64,000 nucleotides of DNA from DASRAA01 sp963814165 (GTDB lineage: Bacteria; Acidobacteriota; Terriglobia; Terriglobales; Acidobacteriaceae), in NCBI GenBank assembly GCA_963814165.1, contig CAWFBW010000011.1, positions 62,001 to 126,000 of the forward strand. The letters run 5' to 3'. Below, piece by piece: positions 7,973 to 17,574 of the stretch. Position numbers and translations under genes: made by a program. Below the pieces are notes generated by a model. It did not search any database. It was not told the origin of the DNA and saw only the letters and a list, made by a program, of their open reading frames with translations. Position 1 is the stretch's first letter. Every line of letters starts with the position of its first letter.

Positions 7973-10791
7973 GGAAGTTAGCAACGTTCTCGATTGCTGC
8001 GCTGACGATTTCAGCCATTTACCTGTACGCCTGGCCGGCGGCGAACTTGTTTTACGCCGCAGCCGTTCTGTTCCACGTGGGACTCGGAGTGCTGTTCTGC
8101 ATCGGCGGTCTGTTCCTGCTCCCGACGTTGATGCGCCAGCCCCTCGCAGTGAAAGCCGGGGCAGTGATTCTGGCTGTCGGTGCCGTGATCGGACTAGTGC
8201 TGATCAAGACCGGCACTACGCGGGTGCACTGGAACCTGCTGTATGTCCACATGGCCGTGTCGGCCGTCGGCGTGATTTCGCTGTTTGCGTGGTGGTTGGC
8301 ACAGCGCGACTCCGGCAAACGCCGTCCATGGGTCACCGTATTTGCAACCGTAGTTGTTGCCGTTGCTGTTTCGCTGGCTGCGCACTATTCCCGCGATTCG
8401 TGGAGCAAGCGCTTCGTAATCCACAACCCGTCAGTGGCGCCGCTGTCCATGAACAACGAAGGCGACGGCGCGACCGGTCCCTTCTTTCCCAGTTCGGCCC
8501 AGGTTGCAGGCAACATTAAGATTCCGTCGAAATACTTCATGGAGTCCGACGCCTGCCAACGCTGCCACCAGGACATCTTCAAGGAATGGAACAGCTCGGC
8601 GCATCACTTCTCGTCGTTCAACAATCAGTGGTACCGCAAGAGCGTGGAGTACATGCAGGACGTCAACGGGGTGAAGCCCTCAAAGTGGTGCGGCGGCTGC
8701 CACGACCCGGCTGTGCTTTACAGCGGCATGATGGATACGCCCATCAAGGAGATCGTGAACACTCCCCCGGCTCAGGCCGGCCTAGGCTGCATGATGTGCC
8801 ACTCCATTACCCAGGTGAAGAGCACCATGGGGCAGGCCGATTTCAGGCTCGACTATCCGGAACTTCACGAGTTGGCCGCCAGCAAGAATCCGGTCATCCG
8901 GTTTTTGCACGACTTCAGCGTCAAGCTGAATCCAGAGCCGCACCGGCGCGTATTCCTGAAGCCCTTCATGCGCACGCAGACGCCGGAATTCTGCTCGACG
9001 TGTCACAAGGTGCACCTCGACGTGCCGGTGAACAACTACCGCTGGCTGCGCGGCTTCAACGAGTACGACAACTGGCAGGCCAGCGGGGTCTCCGGCCTGG
9101 GCGCGCGCTCCTTCTACTATCCGCCGAAGCCGCAGGGTTGCCAGGACTGCCACATGCCCGAGACGCGGTCGAACGACATGGGCAACGTCGCGGGTATGAT
9201 CCACTCGCACTCGTTCCCGGCGGCCAACACAGCCCTGCCAACCGCCAATGAGGATGCTCACCAGTTGGGGCTGACGGAAGGCTTTCTGAAGAGCGGCGTG
9301 GTCAGCATCGACATCTTTGCTCTGTCGAACGCAGGACCCGTCACCAGCTCAAAAGGCGGTCCGCAATCTGATTTGCAGACTACTTTTGCCGTCGGTGAAG
9401 AAGCCGAAATGAAGACAACCGGCGAATCCGCCGGGGTGGTTGCTCCGGTGACGGCGCCGCTCGACGAAGTGCAGGGAACGGTGCGTCGCGGCGAGAGCGC
9501 ACGCATTGACGTGGTGGTGCGCACGCGCAAGGTCGGCCACTTCTTCCCCGGCGGCACGGTGGATGCTCCTGAGACGTGGGTCGAGCTGAAGGCCGTGGAC
9601 GACAAGGGGCAAGTACTCTTCTGGAGTGGCAAAGTGGGAGACGATGGCAAAGGCCCGGTCGATCCCGGCGCGCACTTCTATCGTTCGCTGCAGATCGACG
9701 AGCACGGTAATCCCATCAACAAACGAAATGCATGGGCGACGCGCGCGGTCGTGTACGTGCGACTGATTCCGCCGGGAGCGGCGGATACCATTCACTACCG
9801 GCTGAACGTGCCGCAGAACGCGGGCAGCAAGATCACGCTCACCGCCAAGTTGTGTTATCGCAAGTTCTCCTGGTGGAACACGCACTTCGCTTATGCGGGA
9901 GTTTCGCAACAACCGCCAACAGCGCCCCAAACGGACAAGAGCTATGACGACCGGCAATTCACCTTCGATGGCGACCTCAGTGAGGTGTCGGGCAAGCTGA
10001 AGGAAATACCTGACCTTCCTATCGTTGTAATGGCCGAAGACACAGTTGAACTGAAAGTGCTACCCAAGGGCGCGGCTGCCGAGGCACCAAAGACCATCAT
10101 CGAGAAGGCCGACTGGCAGCGCTGGAACGACTACGGCATCGGCCTGTTCCTGCAGGGCGACTTCAAGGGAGCGGCAGCAGCGTGGGAGAAGGTCACCGAG
10201 GCCGACCCCAACAACCCCGATGGCTGGGTGAACCTTGGCCGCGTCGCGGTGCAAGAGGGCGACATGGAGCGGGCGCGGACCGTGCTGCAGAAGGCGCTGG
10301 CTCTGAGTCCAAACCTTGCGCGGGCGCATTACTTTTACGCTCGCGTACTGCGCTCCGACGGCGATTACGACGGCGCAGCCCGGCAGTTGCAGCTGGTGCT
10401 CCAGCAGTATCCCCGCGACCGAGTTGCGCGGAATGACCTCGGGCGCGTGCTGTTTCTATCGCGTAAGTATTCCGAAGCGATCGCGCAGATTCAGCAGGCG
10501 ATTGCCGTCGATCCGGAAGACCTTCAGGCAAACTACAATCTGATGCTTTGCTACAAAGGGATGGGCGACTCGGCGAAGGCCGCGGAGTACGAAAAGCTCT
10601 ACCTGCGCTTCAAAGCCGATGAGTCTTCGCAAGTGATTACCGGACCGTACCGTCGGCTGCATCCAGAGGACAACAACGAACGCCAACTGATTCATGAGCA
10701 TGTTTCCGCGCCACTGACGCCTGTACAGGATGGGGCGAAGGCTCCGGCGGCTGTGGCCGGGAGACGTGCCGTGACTGCGGGAGGCAAGTAA
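7969..10791 (+). CDS. Membrane-anchored pentaheme cytochrome c with C-terminal TPR domain
   Basis: 940 residues. About five hydrophobic helices occupy residues 1-145. Five CxxCH heme c sites follow: CQRCH (196-200), CGGCH (241-245), CMMCH (274-278), CSTCH (342-346) and CQDCH (391-395). Spacing and the first motif context (KYFMESDACQRCHQDIF) resemble the cytochrome c554/multiheme family. A beta-rich region (about 480-690) precedes at least four TPR units (about 700-890). It should sit in the inner membrane with hemes in the periplasm and could carry electrons or act as a heme enzyme whose TPRs recruit the neighbouring propeller proteins. It overlaps the upstream gene by 4 bases and ends 7 bases before the next, so it is in the same operon. 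Electron donor and acceptor are not shown by sequence. Confidence 0.88.
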   Translation: MRKLATFSIAALTISAIYLYAWPAANLFYAAAVLFHVGLGVLFCIGGLFLLPTLMRQPLAVKAGAVILAVGAVIGLVLIKTGTTRVHWNLLYVHMAVSAVGVISLFAWWLAQRDSGKRRPWVTVFATVVVAVAVSLAAHYSRDSWSKRFVIHNPSVAPLSMNNEGDGATGPFFPSSAQVAGNIKIPSKYFMESDACQRCHQDIFKEWNSSAHHFSSFNNQWYRKSVEYMQDVNGVKPSKWCGGCHDPAVLYSGMMDTPIKEIVNTPPAQAGLGCMMCHSITQVKSTMGQADFRLDYPELHELAASKNPVIRFLHDFSVKLNPEPHRRVFLKPFMRTQTPEFCSTCHKVHLDVPVNNYRWLRGFNEYDNWQASGVSGLGARSFYYPPKPQGCQDCHMPETRSNDMGNVAGMIHSHSFPAANTALPTANEDAHQLGLTEGFLKSGVVSIDIFALSNAGPVTSSKGGPQSDLQTTFAVGEEAEMKTTGESAGVVAPVTAPLDEVQGTVRRGESARIDVVVRTRKVGHFFPGGTVDAPETWVELKAVDDKGQVLFWSGKVGDDGKGPVDPGAHFYRSLQIDEHGNPINKRNAWATRAVVYVRLIPPGAADTIHYRLNVPQNAGSKITLTAKLCYRKFSWWNTHFAYAGVSQQPPTAPQTDKSYDDRQFTFDGDLSEVSGKLKEIPDLPIVVMAEDTVELKVLPKGAAAEAPKTIIEKADWQRWNDYGIGLFLQGDFKGAAAAWEKVTEADPNNPDGWVNLGRVAVQEGDMERARTVLQKALALSPNLARAHYFYARVLRSDGDYDGAARQLQLVLQQYPRDRVARNDLGRVLFLSRKYSEAIAQIQQAIAVDPEDLQANYNLMLCYKGMGDSAKAAEYEKLYLRFKADESSQVITGPYRRLHPEDNNERQLIHEHVSAPLTPVQDGAKAPAAVAGRRAVTAGGK

Positions 10792-10798
10792 CCGAGCC

Positions 10799-12520
10799 AT
10801 GAACGTCATACGAAAATCATCGTTTCTCATCATGCTGTGTGCCACGCTGGTCTCCGTCTCGACGGCGCAGGTTACCTTCCGCGATATCACCAAACAAGCC
10901 GGGATCAACTTCGTGCACACCAACGGCGCGGTGGGGAAGAAGTGGCTGCCGGAGACCATGGGCGTGGGCTGCGCGTTTATCGATTACGACAACGACGGCT
11001 ATCCCGACATCCTGCTGGTAAACGGCAAAGATTGGACGGGGTCCGGCAAGTCCTCCACACTGAAGCTCTACCATAACAACCGCAATGGCACGTTCACGGA
11101 TGTAACTGCGAAAGCAGGGCTGGCGGTATCGCTGTACGGCATGGGCGCTGCCGTTGCCGACTACGACAACGACGGCTACGACGACATTTACGTGTCGGCA
11201 CTGGGTCAAAGCCACTTGTTCCACAACAACGGCAACGGCACGTTCAGCGACGTTACCAAGGCCGCTGGCATGATGGGGCCCAACGAGTTCAGCACCAGCG
11301 CGGCGTGGCTTGACTACGATCGCGACGGCAAACTCGACCTCATCGTCGTCAATTACGTGCAATGGAGCCAGCAAGGCGACATCTACTGCACTCTCGATGG
11401 CACCCACAAATCGTATTGCACACCGGAGTCTTACAAGGGCGCCTCAGTACGCTTGTGGCACAACCTCGGCAACGGAAAGTTTGAAGACGCAACCGCCAAG
11501 GCAGGCCTGTTTGACAACTCGTCCAAGTCGCTGGGCGTCACCGTGCTTGACGTGAACGGCGACGGCTGGCCCGACCTCATCATTGCCAATGACACGCAGC
11601 CGAACAAGCTGTACGTCAACAACACCAAGGGCGGGTTCACCGAGTCGGCAGTGTCGGCCGGATTGGCCTTCAGCGAAGATGGCGTGGCGCGCGCCGGTAT
11701 GGGCGTGGATGCCGCCGATTACGACCACACCGGACGTCAGAGCATCGTCATTGGCAACTTCGCCAACCAGATGCTGGCGCTCTACCACAACGAGGGCAAC
11801 GGCCTGTTCGTGGATGAGGCTCCGCGTTCCGAGATTGGGCGCCGCAGCCTGCTGACCCTGGGATTTGCGACGCTCTTTCTCGACTATGACAACGACGGCT
11901 GGCTCGACATCTTCGTCGCTAACGGTCATATCGAGAACGAAATTGAGCGCATTCAGAAGCGGGTCAAGTACGCCGAGTCGCCGCACCTGTTCCACAATCA
12001 GGGCAAGGGAAAGTTTGCCGACGCGACGCAGGCGGTTGGGCCGGACCTCGGTACGCCACGTGTCGGGCGGGGCGCCGCCTACGCTGACATCGACAACGAC
12101 GGCGACCTCGACCTGTTGATGACGACCAACGCCGGGCCTGCCGTCTTGTTTCGAAATGACGGCGGAAACAGCAATATGAGCCTTCGTATCAAACTGGTCG
12201 GCACGCGATCGAATCGCGACGGCATCGGGACCATGGCCATTGTGAAAGCCAATGGCGACCGCCAGACGCAGTTGTTGCGCAGCGGATCAGGATATCTGTC
12301 CTCCAGCGAACTGGTGCTTACGTTCGGGATGGGGAAAGCTGCGCAGGCCGACGAAATCGAATTGCGCTGGCCCAGCGGACAGGTGGACAAGCTGACGAAA
12401 GTTGCAGGGGGACAGACCATTACGGTGAAGGAAGGTGCAGGCATCGTGCAGCAGCGTCCGTTTGGAGCAGCACCCGCTCCGGCTGCACCAACTGCGCCGC
12501 CCCACAAGACGAAGCGATGA
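10799..12520 (+). CDS. CRTAC1-family protein (FG-GAP propeller plus ASPIC/UnbV)
   Basis: 573 residues with a signal peptide ending near VSVSTAQ. It begins with the family signature VTFRDITKQAGINFVH and a WLPETMGVGCAFIDYDNDG stretch, followed by repeated FG-GAP/VCBS calcium-loop motifs (DYDNDGYPD, DYDRDGKLD, DVNGDGWPD, DIDNDGDLD). The C-terminal ASPIC/UnbV domain shows GSGYLSSSELVLTFGMG and IELRWPSGQ. The last 25 residues are Pro/Ala rich. It is predicted to be exported. It lies 7 bases after the cytochrome gene and overlaps the amidase gene by ATGA, so four genes form one operon. The biochemical role of bacterial CRTAC1 proteins is not settled; binding or scaffolding is inferred. Confidence 0.85.
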   Translation: MNVIRKSSFLIMLCATLVSVSTAQVTFRDITKQAGINFVHTNGAVGKKWLPETMGVGCAFIDYDNDGYPDILLVNGKDWTGSGKSSTLKLYHNNRNGTFTDVTAKAGLAVSLYGMGAAVADYDNDGYDDIYVSALGQSHLFHNNGNGTFSDVTKAAGMMGPNEFSTSAAWLDYDRDGKLDLIVVNYVQWSQQGDIYCTLDGTHKSYCTPESYKGASVRLWHNLGNGKFEDATAKAGLFDNSSKSLGVTVLDVNGDGWPDLIIANDTQPNKLYVNNTKGGFTESAVSAGLAFSEDGVARAGMGVDAADYDHTGRQSIVIGNFANQMLALYHNEGNGLFVDEAPRSEIGRRSLLTLGFATLFLDYDNDGWLDIFVANGHIENEIERIQKRVKYAESPHLFHNQGKGKFADATQAVGPDLGTPRVGRGAAYADIDNDGDLDLLMTTNAGPAVLFRNDGGNSNMSLRIKLVGTRSNRDGIGTMAIVKANGDRQTQLLRSGSGYLSSSELVLTFGMGKAAQADEIELRWPSGQVDKLTKVAGGQTITVKEGAGIVQQRPFGAAPAPAAPTAPPHKTKR

Positions 12521-13929
12521 AGCCTGTCACGCAGCAGTCAGCCTGCGAACTGCTGGCGCTACTGCAAGCGCGAAAGATTTCCGCGCTCGAGTTGGCCGAC
12601 GCGTACATTCGGCAGATCGAACGGCTGAACCCGCAGATCAACGCACTCGTCGATTTCGACGCAGAGCGTGTGCGTGAGCAGGCGCGGGTGATTGACAGCG
12701 CCTCCGGCGCGCCGGGACCGCTTGCCGGTCTTCCGGTAACGGTGAAGTCATCGATCTCGACGGCTGGTTATCGCTGCGAGATCGGCAGCTTGGTAAATAA
12801 GGGGAGCATCCCAGCCAAAGATGCGACGGTGGTGGCGCGGCTACGACAGGCTGGCGCTGTCATCCTCGGCACCACCAATTGCCCTGAGTACTTGATGGCT
12901 TACGTTACCGACAACCTGCTGCACGGCCGCACCAACAATCCCTGGAACCTCGATTACACGCCGGGCGGCTCCAGCGGCGGCGAGTCAGCGGCGATTGCGG
13001 CAGGCATGTCAGGCGGAGGGCTCGGCAGTGACAGCGGCGGCTCGGTGCGCGTGCCGGCGCACTTCACCGGAATCTGTTCGTTGAAGCCGACCCCGGGGCG
13101 CATTCCCGGCGATGGGCATCTGCCGCCGTGCATCGGACCTTTCTCGTTTCTCGGTGCCATTGGCCCCATGGCGCGTACCATCGACGACGTCACGCGGCTG
13201 TTTAACTCCCTCTCGGGGCAGGACCCTGTCGATCCCGCGAGTCCTCCAGTCGCGCTGCGCACGCCAAGCCTCGACGACGTCAGGCGTATCCCCATCGGCT
13301 ACTTCGAAGACGACGACATCACGCCGGTTACGCCGGAGACGCGGCAAGCGATTCACGACGCTGCAGGGGCGCTGCGCAACGCTGGATTCGACGTGCGTCC
13401 GTTCCGTCCTCAGGCTCTCGAGCAGGCCCGCAAGTTGTGGGAGCTCTTCTTCATGCGCTGCGGCGCCATGTTCGAAGAGGCGTTGGTGCGCGGCCAAGAA
13501 GACAAGCTGAGCCCGGTGTTTCGCGACTTCCTGGCGCGGGCGCATTTCGCGGGGCCACTGACGGCGAATGAGTTGCTCACGGCCTGGGCTGAGGCCGACA
13601 TCATCCGCCACAAGCTGCTGGAGCAGATGCGGGAGTTTCCCCTCCTATTATGCCCCGTTGCTTCGGTGCCGGCGTTCCGTCACGATGAGCGAAGCTGGAC
13701 CATCGACGGACAGCAAGTCGATTATCTCGACGCCATGCGCTATACCCAATGGTTCAATTTGCTGGCGGCGCCCGCGGCGGTCGTGCCCGTCGGCCGGTCA
13801 TCCGAGGGACTGCCCATCGGCGTGCAAATCGTCGGCCGCCCGTTTGAGGACGAAGTAGTGCTACAGGTCGCGTCGGCCATCGATCGCGCGTTTGGCTACG
13901 TTCCGCCTCCAATCTGCAATCGCGAGTAA
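12517..13929 (+). CDS. Amidase signature family hydrolase
   Basis: 470 residues, cytoplasmic by sequence (no signal peptide). The catalytic Lys-Ser-Ser triad can be placed at Lys77 (PVTVKSS), Ser152 (GGSSGGES) and Ser176 (GSDSGGSVR). The spacings of 75 and 24 residues equal those known for fatty acid amide hydrolase. The family hydrolyses amide bonds, but the substrate cannot be read from sequence. GatA is unlikely because no gatB or gatC is nearby and the C-terminal half resembles stand-alone amidases (IGVQIVGRPFEDE). It overlaps the preceding CRTAC1 gene by 4 bases, so it is the last gene of the cytochrome operon, which suggests an amide-containing substrate for that system (inference). Confidence 0.88.
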   Translation: MKPVTQQSACELLALLQARKISALELADAYIRQIERLNPQINALVDFDAERVREQARVIDSASGAPGPLAGLPVTVKSSISTAGYRCEIGSLVNKGSIPAKDATVVARLRQAGAVILGTTNCPEYLMAYVTDNLLHGRTNNPWNLDYTPGGSSGGESAAIAAGMSGGGLGSDSGGSVRVPAHFTGICSLKPTPGRIPGDGHLPPCIGPFSFLGAIGPMARTIDDVTRLFNSLSGQDPVDPASPPVALRTPSLDDVRRIPIGYFEDDDITPVTPETRQAIHDAAGALRNAGFDVRPFRPQALEQARKLWELFFMRCGAMFEEALVRGQEDKLSPVFRDFLARAHFAGPLTANELLTAWAEADIIRHKLLEQMREFPLLLCPVASVPAFRHDERSWTIDGQQVDYLDAMRYTQWFNLLAAPAAVVPVGRSSEGLPIGVQIVGRPFEDEVVLQVASAIDRAFGYVPPPICNRE

Positions 13930-13961
13930 GCTGCGATAATAAAAACTTGCATTATCGACTC

Positions 13962-15734
13962 ATGAGTATTTTCATACGTCTGCGCACGGGCCTTGCTCTC
14001 TTGCTGACTCTGCTCACGACTTACAACGCCTTCGCGCAAGCTCACGCCTATGCACCGCCGCCTCCGCCGGGCGCTAAGAACGTTGTATGCAAAGACCGGG
14101 CCATCCCGCAACTGGTGGACGTCGCCGGTAAGGCCGGCATCAAGTTCACCCACGTCGCCGATCCCGATAAGAAGTACATCGTCGAGTCGATGGGCGGCGG
14201 TGTGCTCGTGCTTGACTACGACCGTGACGGCTGGCCTGACATCTATTTCACCAACGCCCCAACCGTTGCCATGGCGCTCAAGAAGCAGCCGGCCCGCGGC
14301 GCGCTCTACCACAACAATCACGACGGCACCTTTACCGATGTCACCGACAAAGCAGGAGTGGCCACGCCCTGCTTCGCCATGGGCGGAGCCGTGGGCGATT
14401 ACAACAACGACGGCTGGCCTGACATGGTCATTACCTGCCTCGGCCGCGAGATTCTGTATCGCAACAACGGCGACGGCACTTTCACCGACGTCACCAAGCA
14501 GTCGGGAATCGACGACCCCCGCTGGTCCACCGGCGCGTCGTTTGGCGACTATGACAACGACGGCTTCGTCGATTTGATGATCACCCGCTATGTAGATTTT
14601 CAGTTGACCGACCTGCCGCAGTTCGGTAGCAGCCCGACCTGCAAGTACCGCGGCATCGACGTTCAGTGCGGACCCCGCGGACTGCGCGGCGCCGGGGACT
14701 CGCTCTACCACAACAACGGCGATGGCACCTTTACCGAGGTTTCCAAAGCTGCAGGCGTAGACGATGCGCGCGGCTACTACGGGCTGGGTGTGCTGTGGGC
14801 TGACTTCGACAACAAGGGCCGCCCTGACATCTATGTTGCCGATGACTCCACACCGAAGTATCTCTACCGCAACGAAGGTAACGGCAAGTTCACCGACATC
14901 GGACTGGAGTCAGGCACGGCGGTGAGCGCCGATGGCTCCGAGCAGGGCTCGATGGGCATCGCACTCGGCGACTACAAACACACCGGCCTGCCTTCGCTCT
15001 ACGTGACGAATTTCGCCGACGAATACAACATCCTCTACCTCAACCAGGGTGGCTACGATTTTCGTGACGTTTCCTACGACTCAGGAGTGGCGGTGGCAGC
15101 GTTACCCTGGGTGAAGTGGGGTGTCGCTTTCATCGATCTCGATAACGACGGCTGGCTTGACCTGGTTTCGGTCAACGGCCAGGTCTATCCCCAGGTGGAT
15201 CAATTACCATCGGGCGCCCGCTACCGCCAGCCCAAGAACCTCTTCATGAACGAGCGCAATGGAAACTTTTGTGACGCTGCGGCGCAGGCTGGAGCAGCCC
15301 TGCAGATTCCGCGGGTGAGTCGCGGACTCGCAATCGCCGACTTTGACAACGACGGCAACGTGGACTTGATAATCGCCGACCTCGACGGCGAGCCCATGCT
15401 CCTGCACAACCAGGGACTGCCGGGAAAGCACTGGGTTAGCTTTGAACTGGCGGGAACCAAGAGCAATCGGCTGGCAATCGGGGCGAAGTTGAAGCTGATC
15501 GCCGGCGGCATGACGCAAACTTCCCAGATCTTCAGCGGTGGCAGCTATCTTTCCAACCACGACTTCCGCGTGCACTTCGGCTTGAACGACGCGACGAAGA
15601 TCGACTCGCTGGAAATCACGTGGCCTTCGGGCAAGGTCGAGACGATTAAGGATCTCAAGGCCGACCAGTTTTATTCGGTGCTCGAAGGCAGCGGCATCGT
15701 GGACCGCGACAAGATCGTGCCGAAAAAGAAGTAG
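13962..15734 (+). CDS. CRTAC1-family protein (FG-GAP propeller plus ASPIC/UnbV)
   Basis: About 590 residues with a signal peptide (residues 1-27, ending YNAFAQA). After a proline-rich stretch it shows LVDVAGKAGIKFTHVADPDK and IVESMGGGVLVLDYDRDG, then at least seven FG-GAP/VCBS repeats with DYDNDG-type loops, and an ASPIC/UnbV end (GGSYLSNHDFRVHFGL, LEITWPSG). It is a second plus-strand CRTAC1 paralogue, 32 bases after the amidase gene and possibly read with it. ATG 13962 is preferred over TTG 13947; neither has a strong ribosome site. It meets the next CRTAC1 gene tail to tail, with 7 bases between stop codons. Confidence 0.85.
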   Translation: MSIFIRLRTGLALLLTLLTTYNAFAQAHAYAPPPPPGAKNVVCKDRAIPQLVDVAGKAGIKFTHVADPDKKYIVESMGGGVLVLDYDRDGWPDIYFTNAPTVAMALKKQPARGALYHNNHDGTFTDVTDKAGVATPCFAMGGAVGDYNNDGWPDMVITCLGREILYRNNGDGTFTDVTKQSGIDDPRWSTGASFGDYDNDGFVDLMITRYVDFQLTDLPQFGSSPTCKYRGIDVQCGPRGLRGAGDSLYHNNGDGTFTEVSKAAGVDDARGYYGLGVLWADFDNKGRPDIYVADDSTPKYLYRNEGNGKFTDIGLESGTAVSADGSEQGSMGIALGDYKHTGLPSLYVTNFADEYNILYLNQGGYDFRDVSYDSGVAVAALPWVKWGVAFIDLDNDGWLDLVSVNGQVYPQVDQLPSGARYRQPKNLFMNERNGNFCDAAAQAGAALQIPRVSRGLAIADFDNDGNVDLIIADLDGEPMLLHNQGLPGKHWVSFELAGTKSNRLAIGAKLKLIAGGMTQTSQIFSGGSYLSNHDFRVHFGLNDATKIDSLEITWPSGKVETIKDLKADQFYSVLEGSGIVDRDKIVPKKK

Positions 15735-15741
15735 CGGCCCC

Positions 15742-17444
15742 CTACTTCTTTGCTGTGCCTGCGAATGCGGTCACTGCAGGCAGCGCCGTCTTTTCCTTAA
15801 TTCCTCCGCCTTCGGCGACCGTATATATTGCATCGGCGGCCACGTCGTTCAATTCTTCCGTGTTCCCGTTGGGCCAACGGATTTCAACCTTGGTGATCTT
15901 GGCAGTGTTCGGTCCTAGCCCGAAGTGCAGTCGCAGGTCGCCCTGTGAGGCGTAGCTGTTGCCGCCTTTCACTTCGCGTATTTGTGAGACGCCGTCAGCC
16001 GTAATGGTCACTCTTGCGCCAATCGCCGCTTTGTTGCTCTTCGTTCCCACCAGCTTGAACATCACGCGATGGTTGGCGTTCTTCGAGTCGTTCAGCAAGA
16101 TGGACGGCGGCTCGCCGACGTTGAAAACGACGGCATCGATATTTCCGTCATTATTAAGGTCGCCGTAGGCGATGCCCCGCCTCGCCTGCATCGGTTCGTC
16201 ATTGACGCCAGACGTGTCACTGACATTGTCGAATGCGAGCTTGCCGGTGTTGCGGAACACCATCATCGGTTCGCGGAACTGCGGTTCGCCCGGCAGCGTG
16301 TCGATGGCGGTGTAGATGTGCCCGGCGGCTACCATGATGTCCTGCCAGCCGTCGTGGTCGAAGTCGGCAAAGCCCGTGCCCCACTTCACCCAGCGAAAGG
16401 TCGCCTGTCCCAGTTTGGCCGCCCAGGTGATGTCGTTAAACTCGTCGCCCTGATTGTGAAAGAGATTGTCGGGCTGATAGGCGAAAGTTGCGACCGTGAT
16501 GTCGAGCTTGCCGTCGCGGTCGAAGTCGCCGGCATCCACGCCCATCGATCCCATAGCCTTGCCCTCGGCACTTACCGCAGCACCGGAGAGCAGGGCCAAA
16601 TCCTCGAAAGTGCCGTCGTGCTTATTGCGGTACAGGAAACTCGGCTCGGTGTCGTTTCCCACAAAAAGGTCGGGCCAGCCGTCGTTGTCGAAATCGCCCC
16701 AAACCACGCCCAGACCGAGGCGCCCCTCGGGATCGTTCACGCCGGCCTTCTTCGATACTTCTTCAAACTTGCCGTTGCCCAGGTTGTGAAACAGAAAATC
16801 GGTTTCGCCCGACATGCCCCAAGGAGCCTCGACTACCAGCCCTTTGTAGTCTGTATGAATCGGCGGCAGGTTCTTGGCGTCGGTGTGAATGTAGCGCGAG
16901 ACAAACAGGTCAACGTGTCCGTCGCGGTCGTAATCGCCCCACGCTGCTCCGGTGCTGAAGCCGCTTGCTCCCACGCCCGCGCCCTCGGTCACGTCTTCGA
17001 ACTTGCAGTTGCCGAGGTTGTGATACAGGGCATTTCCGCCGTAGCCGGACACATACAGGTCTGGCAATCCGTCGTTGTCGTAATCAGCCACCGCCAGCCC
17101 CATCCCCCAACCCTTGCGATTGAGGCCGGAAGATTGGGTGATATCGGTAAACTTGAATCCAGCGTCCTGGTGATAAAGCGTGACCATGAAGTCGCCGCCT
17201 GCCTTGTAGCGGTCGATGGTGGACGGCGTGACCACGGCGATGTCGAGCTTGCCGTCGTTGTCACAGTCGAAGACGGCAACACCCCCGCCATCTGCTGCAC
17301 GATGTACTTCATCTCCGCCGGAGCCCTGCTAACCGGAACGGGCAGGCCTGCTTCTTTATTGGCGTTATAAAAATGGATGCGCGCACTCTGGCCGAAGGCA
17401 GAAGAAAAGGCAACAGCCAAAAGCGCGGCGGAGAACAGACGCAT
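15742..17444 (-). pseudogene. CRTAC1-family protein, one-base frameshift near the N-terminus
   Basis: The gene reads from ATG 17444 (signal peptide MRLFSAALLAVAFSSAFGQ) to the stop at 15742, but the frame changes near 17282-17286. The first frame gives KYIVQQMAG and then nonsense. The second frame resumes as GVAVFDCDNDGKLDIAVV, so the family motif MAGGVAVFD-x-DNDG would be restored by adding one base to a run of five C (plus strand). With that base the product would be 567 residues with FG-GAP/VCBS repeats and an ASPIC/UnbV end (GGNSYASQGDLRLHFGLG, VEIRWPNGN). The downstream frame from 17235 lacks a signal peptide. It may be a true frameshift or a homopolymer sequencing error. It faces the plus-strand paralogue. 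Confidence 0.75.
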
Positions 17445-17574
17445 AGGATTGACATCGACGACCGAGGTGCGAATTTCATTCTAGCCTACACACGATTGCC
17501 GCCCGGGATCGCATTGACACTGATTCTGCGCGGCCCCTAACCTGACAGTGTTCTACTTCAAGGCCTATCCATTC

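Noticed and set aside
16069..17370. Plus-strand reading frame of 433 codons opposite the CRTAC1 gene
   Set aside because: Val/Ala-rich low-complexity translation caused by the repeated DYDNDG codons on the other strand; no protein family features.
4502..17444. Recurrent short DNA repeats that could look like a CRISPR or tandem array
   Set aside because: They encode the DxDNDG calcium loops of FG-GAP domains and have irregular spacing within coding frames.
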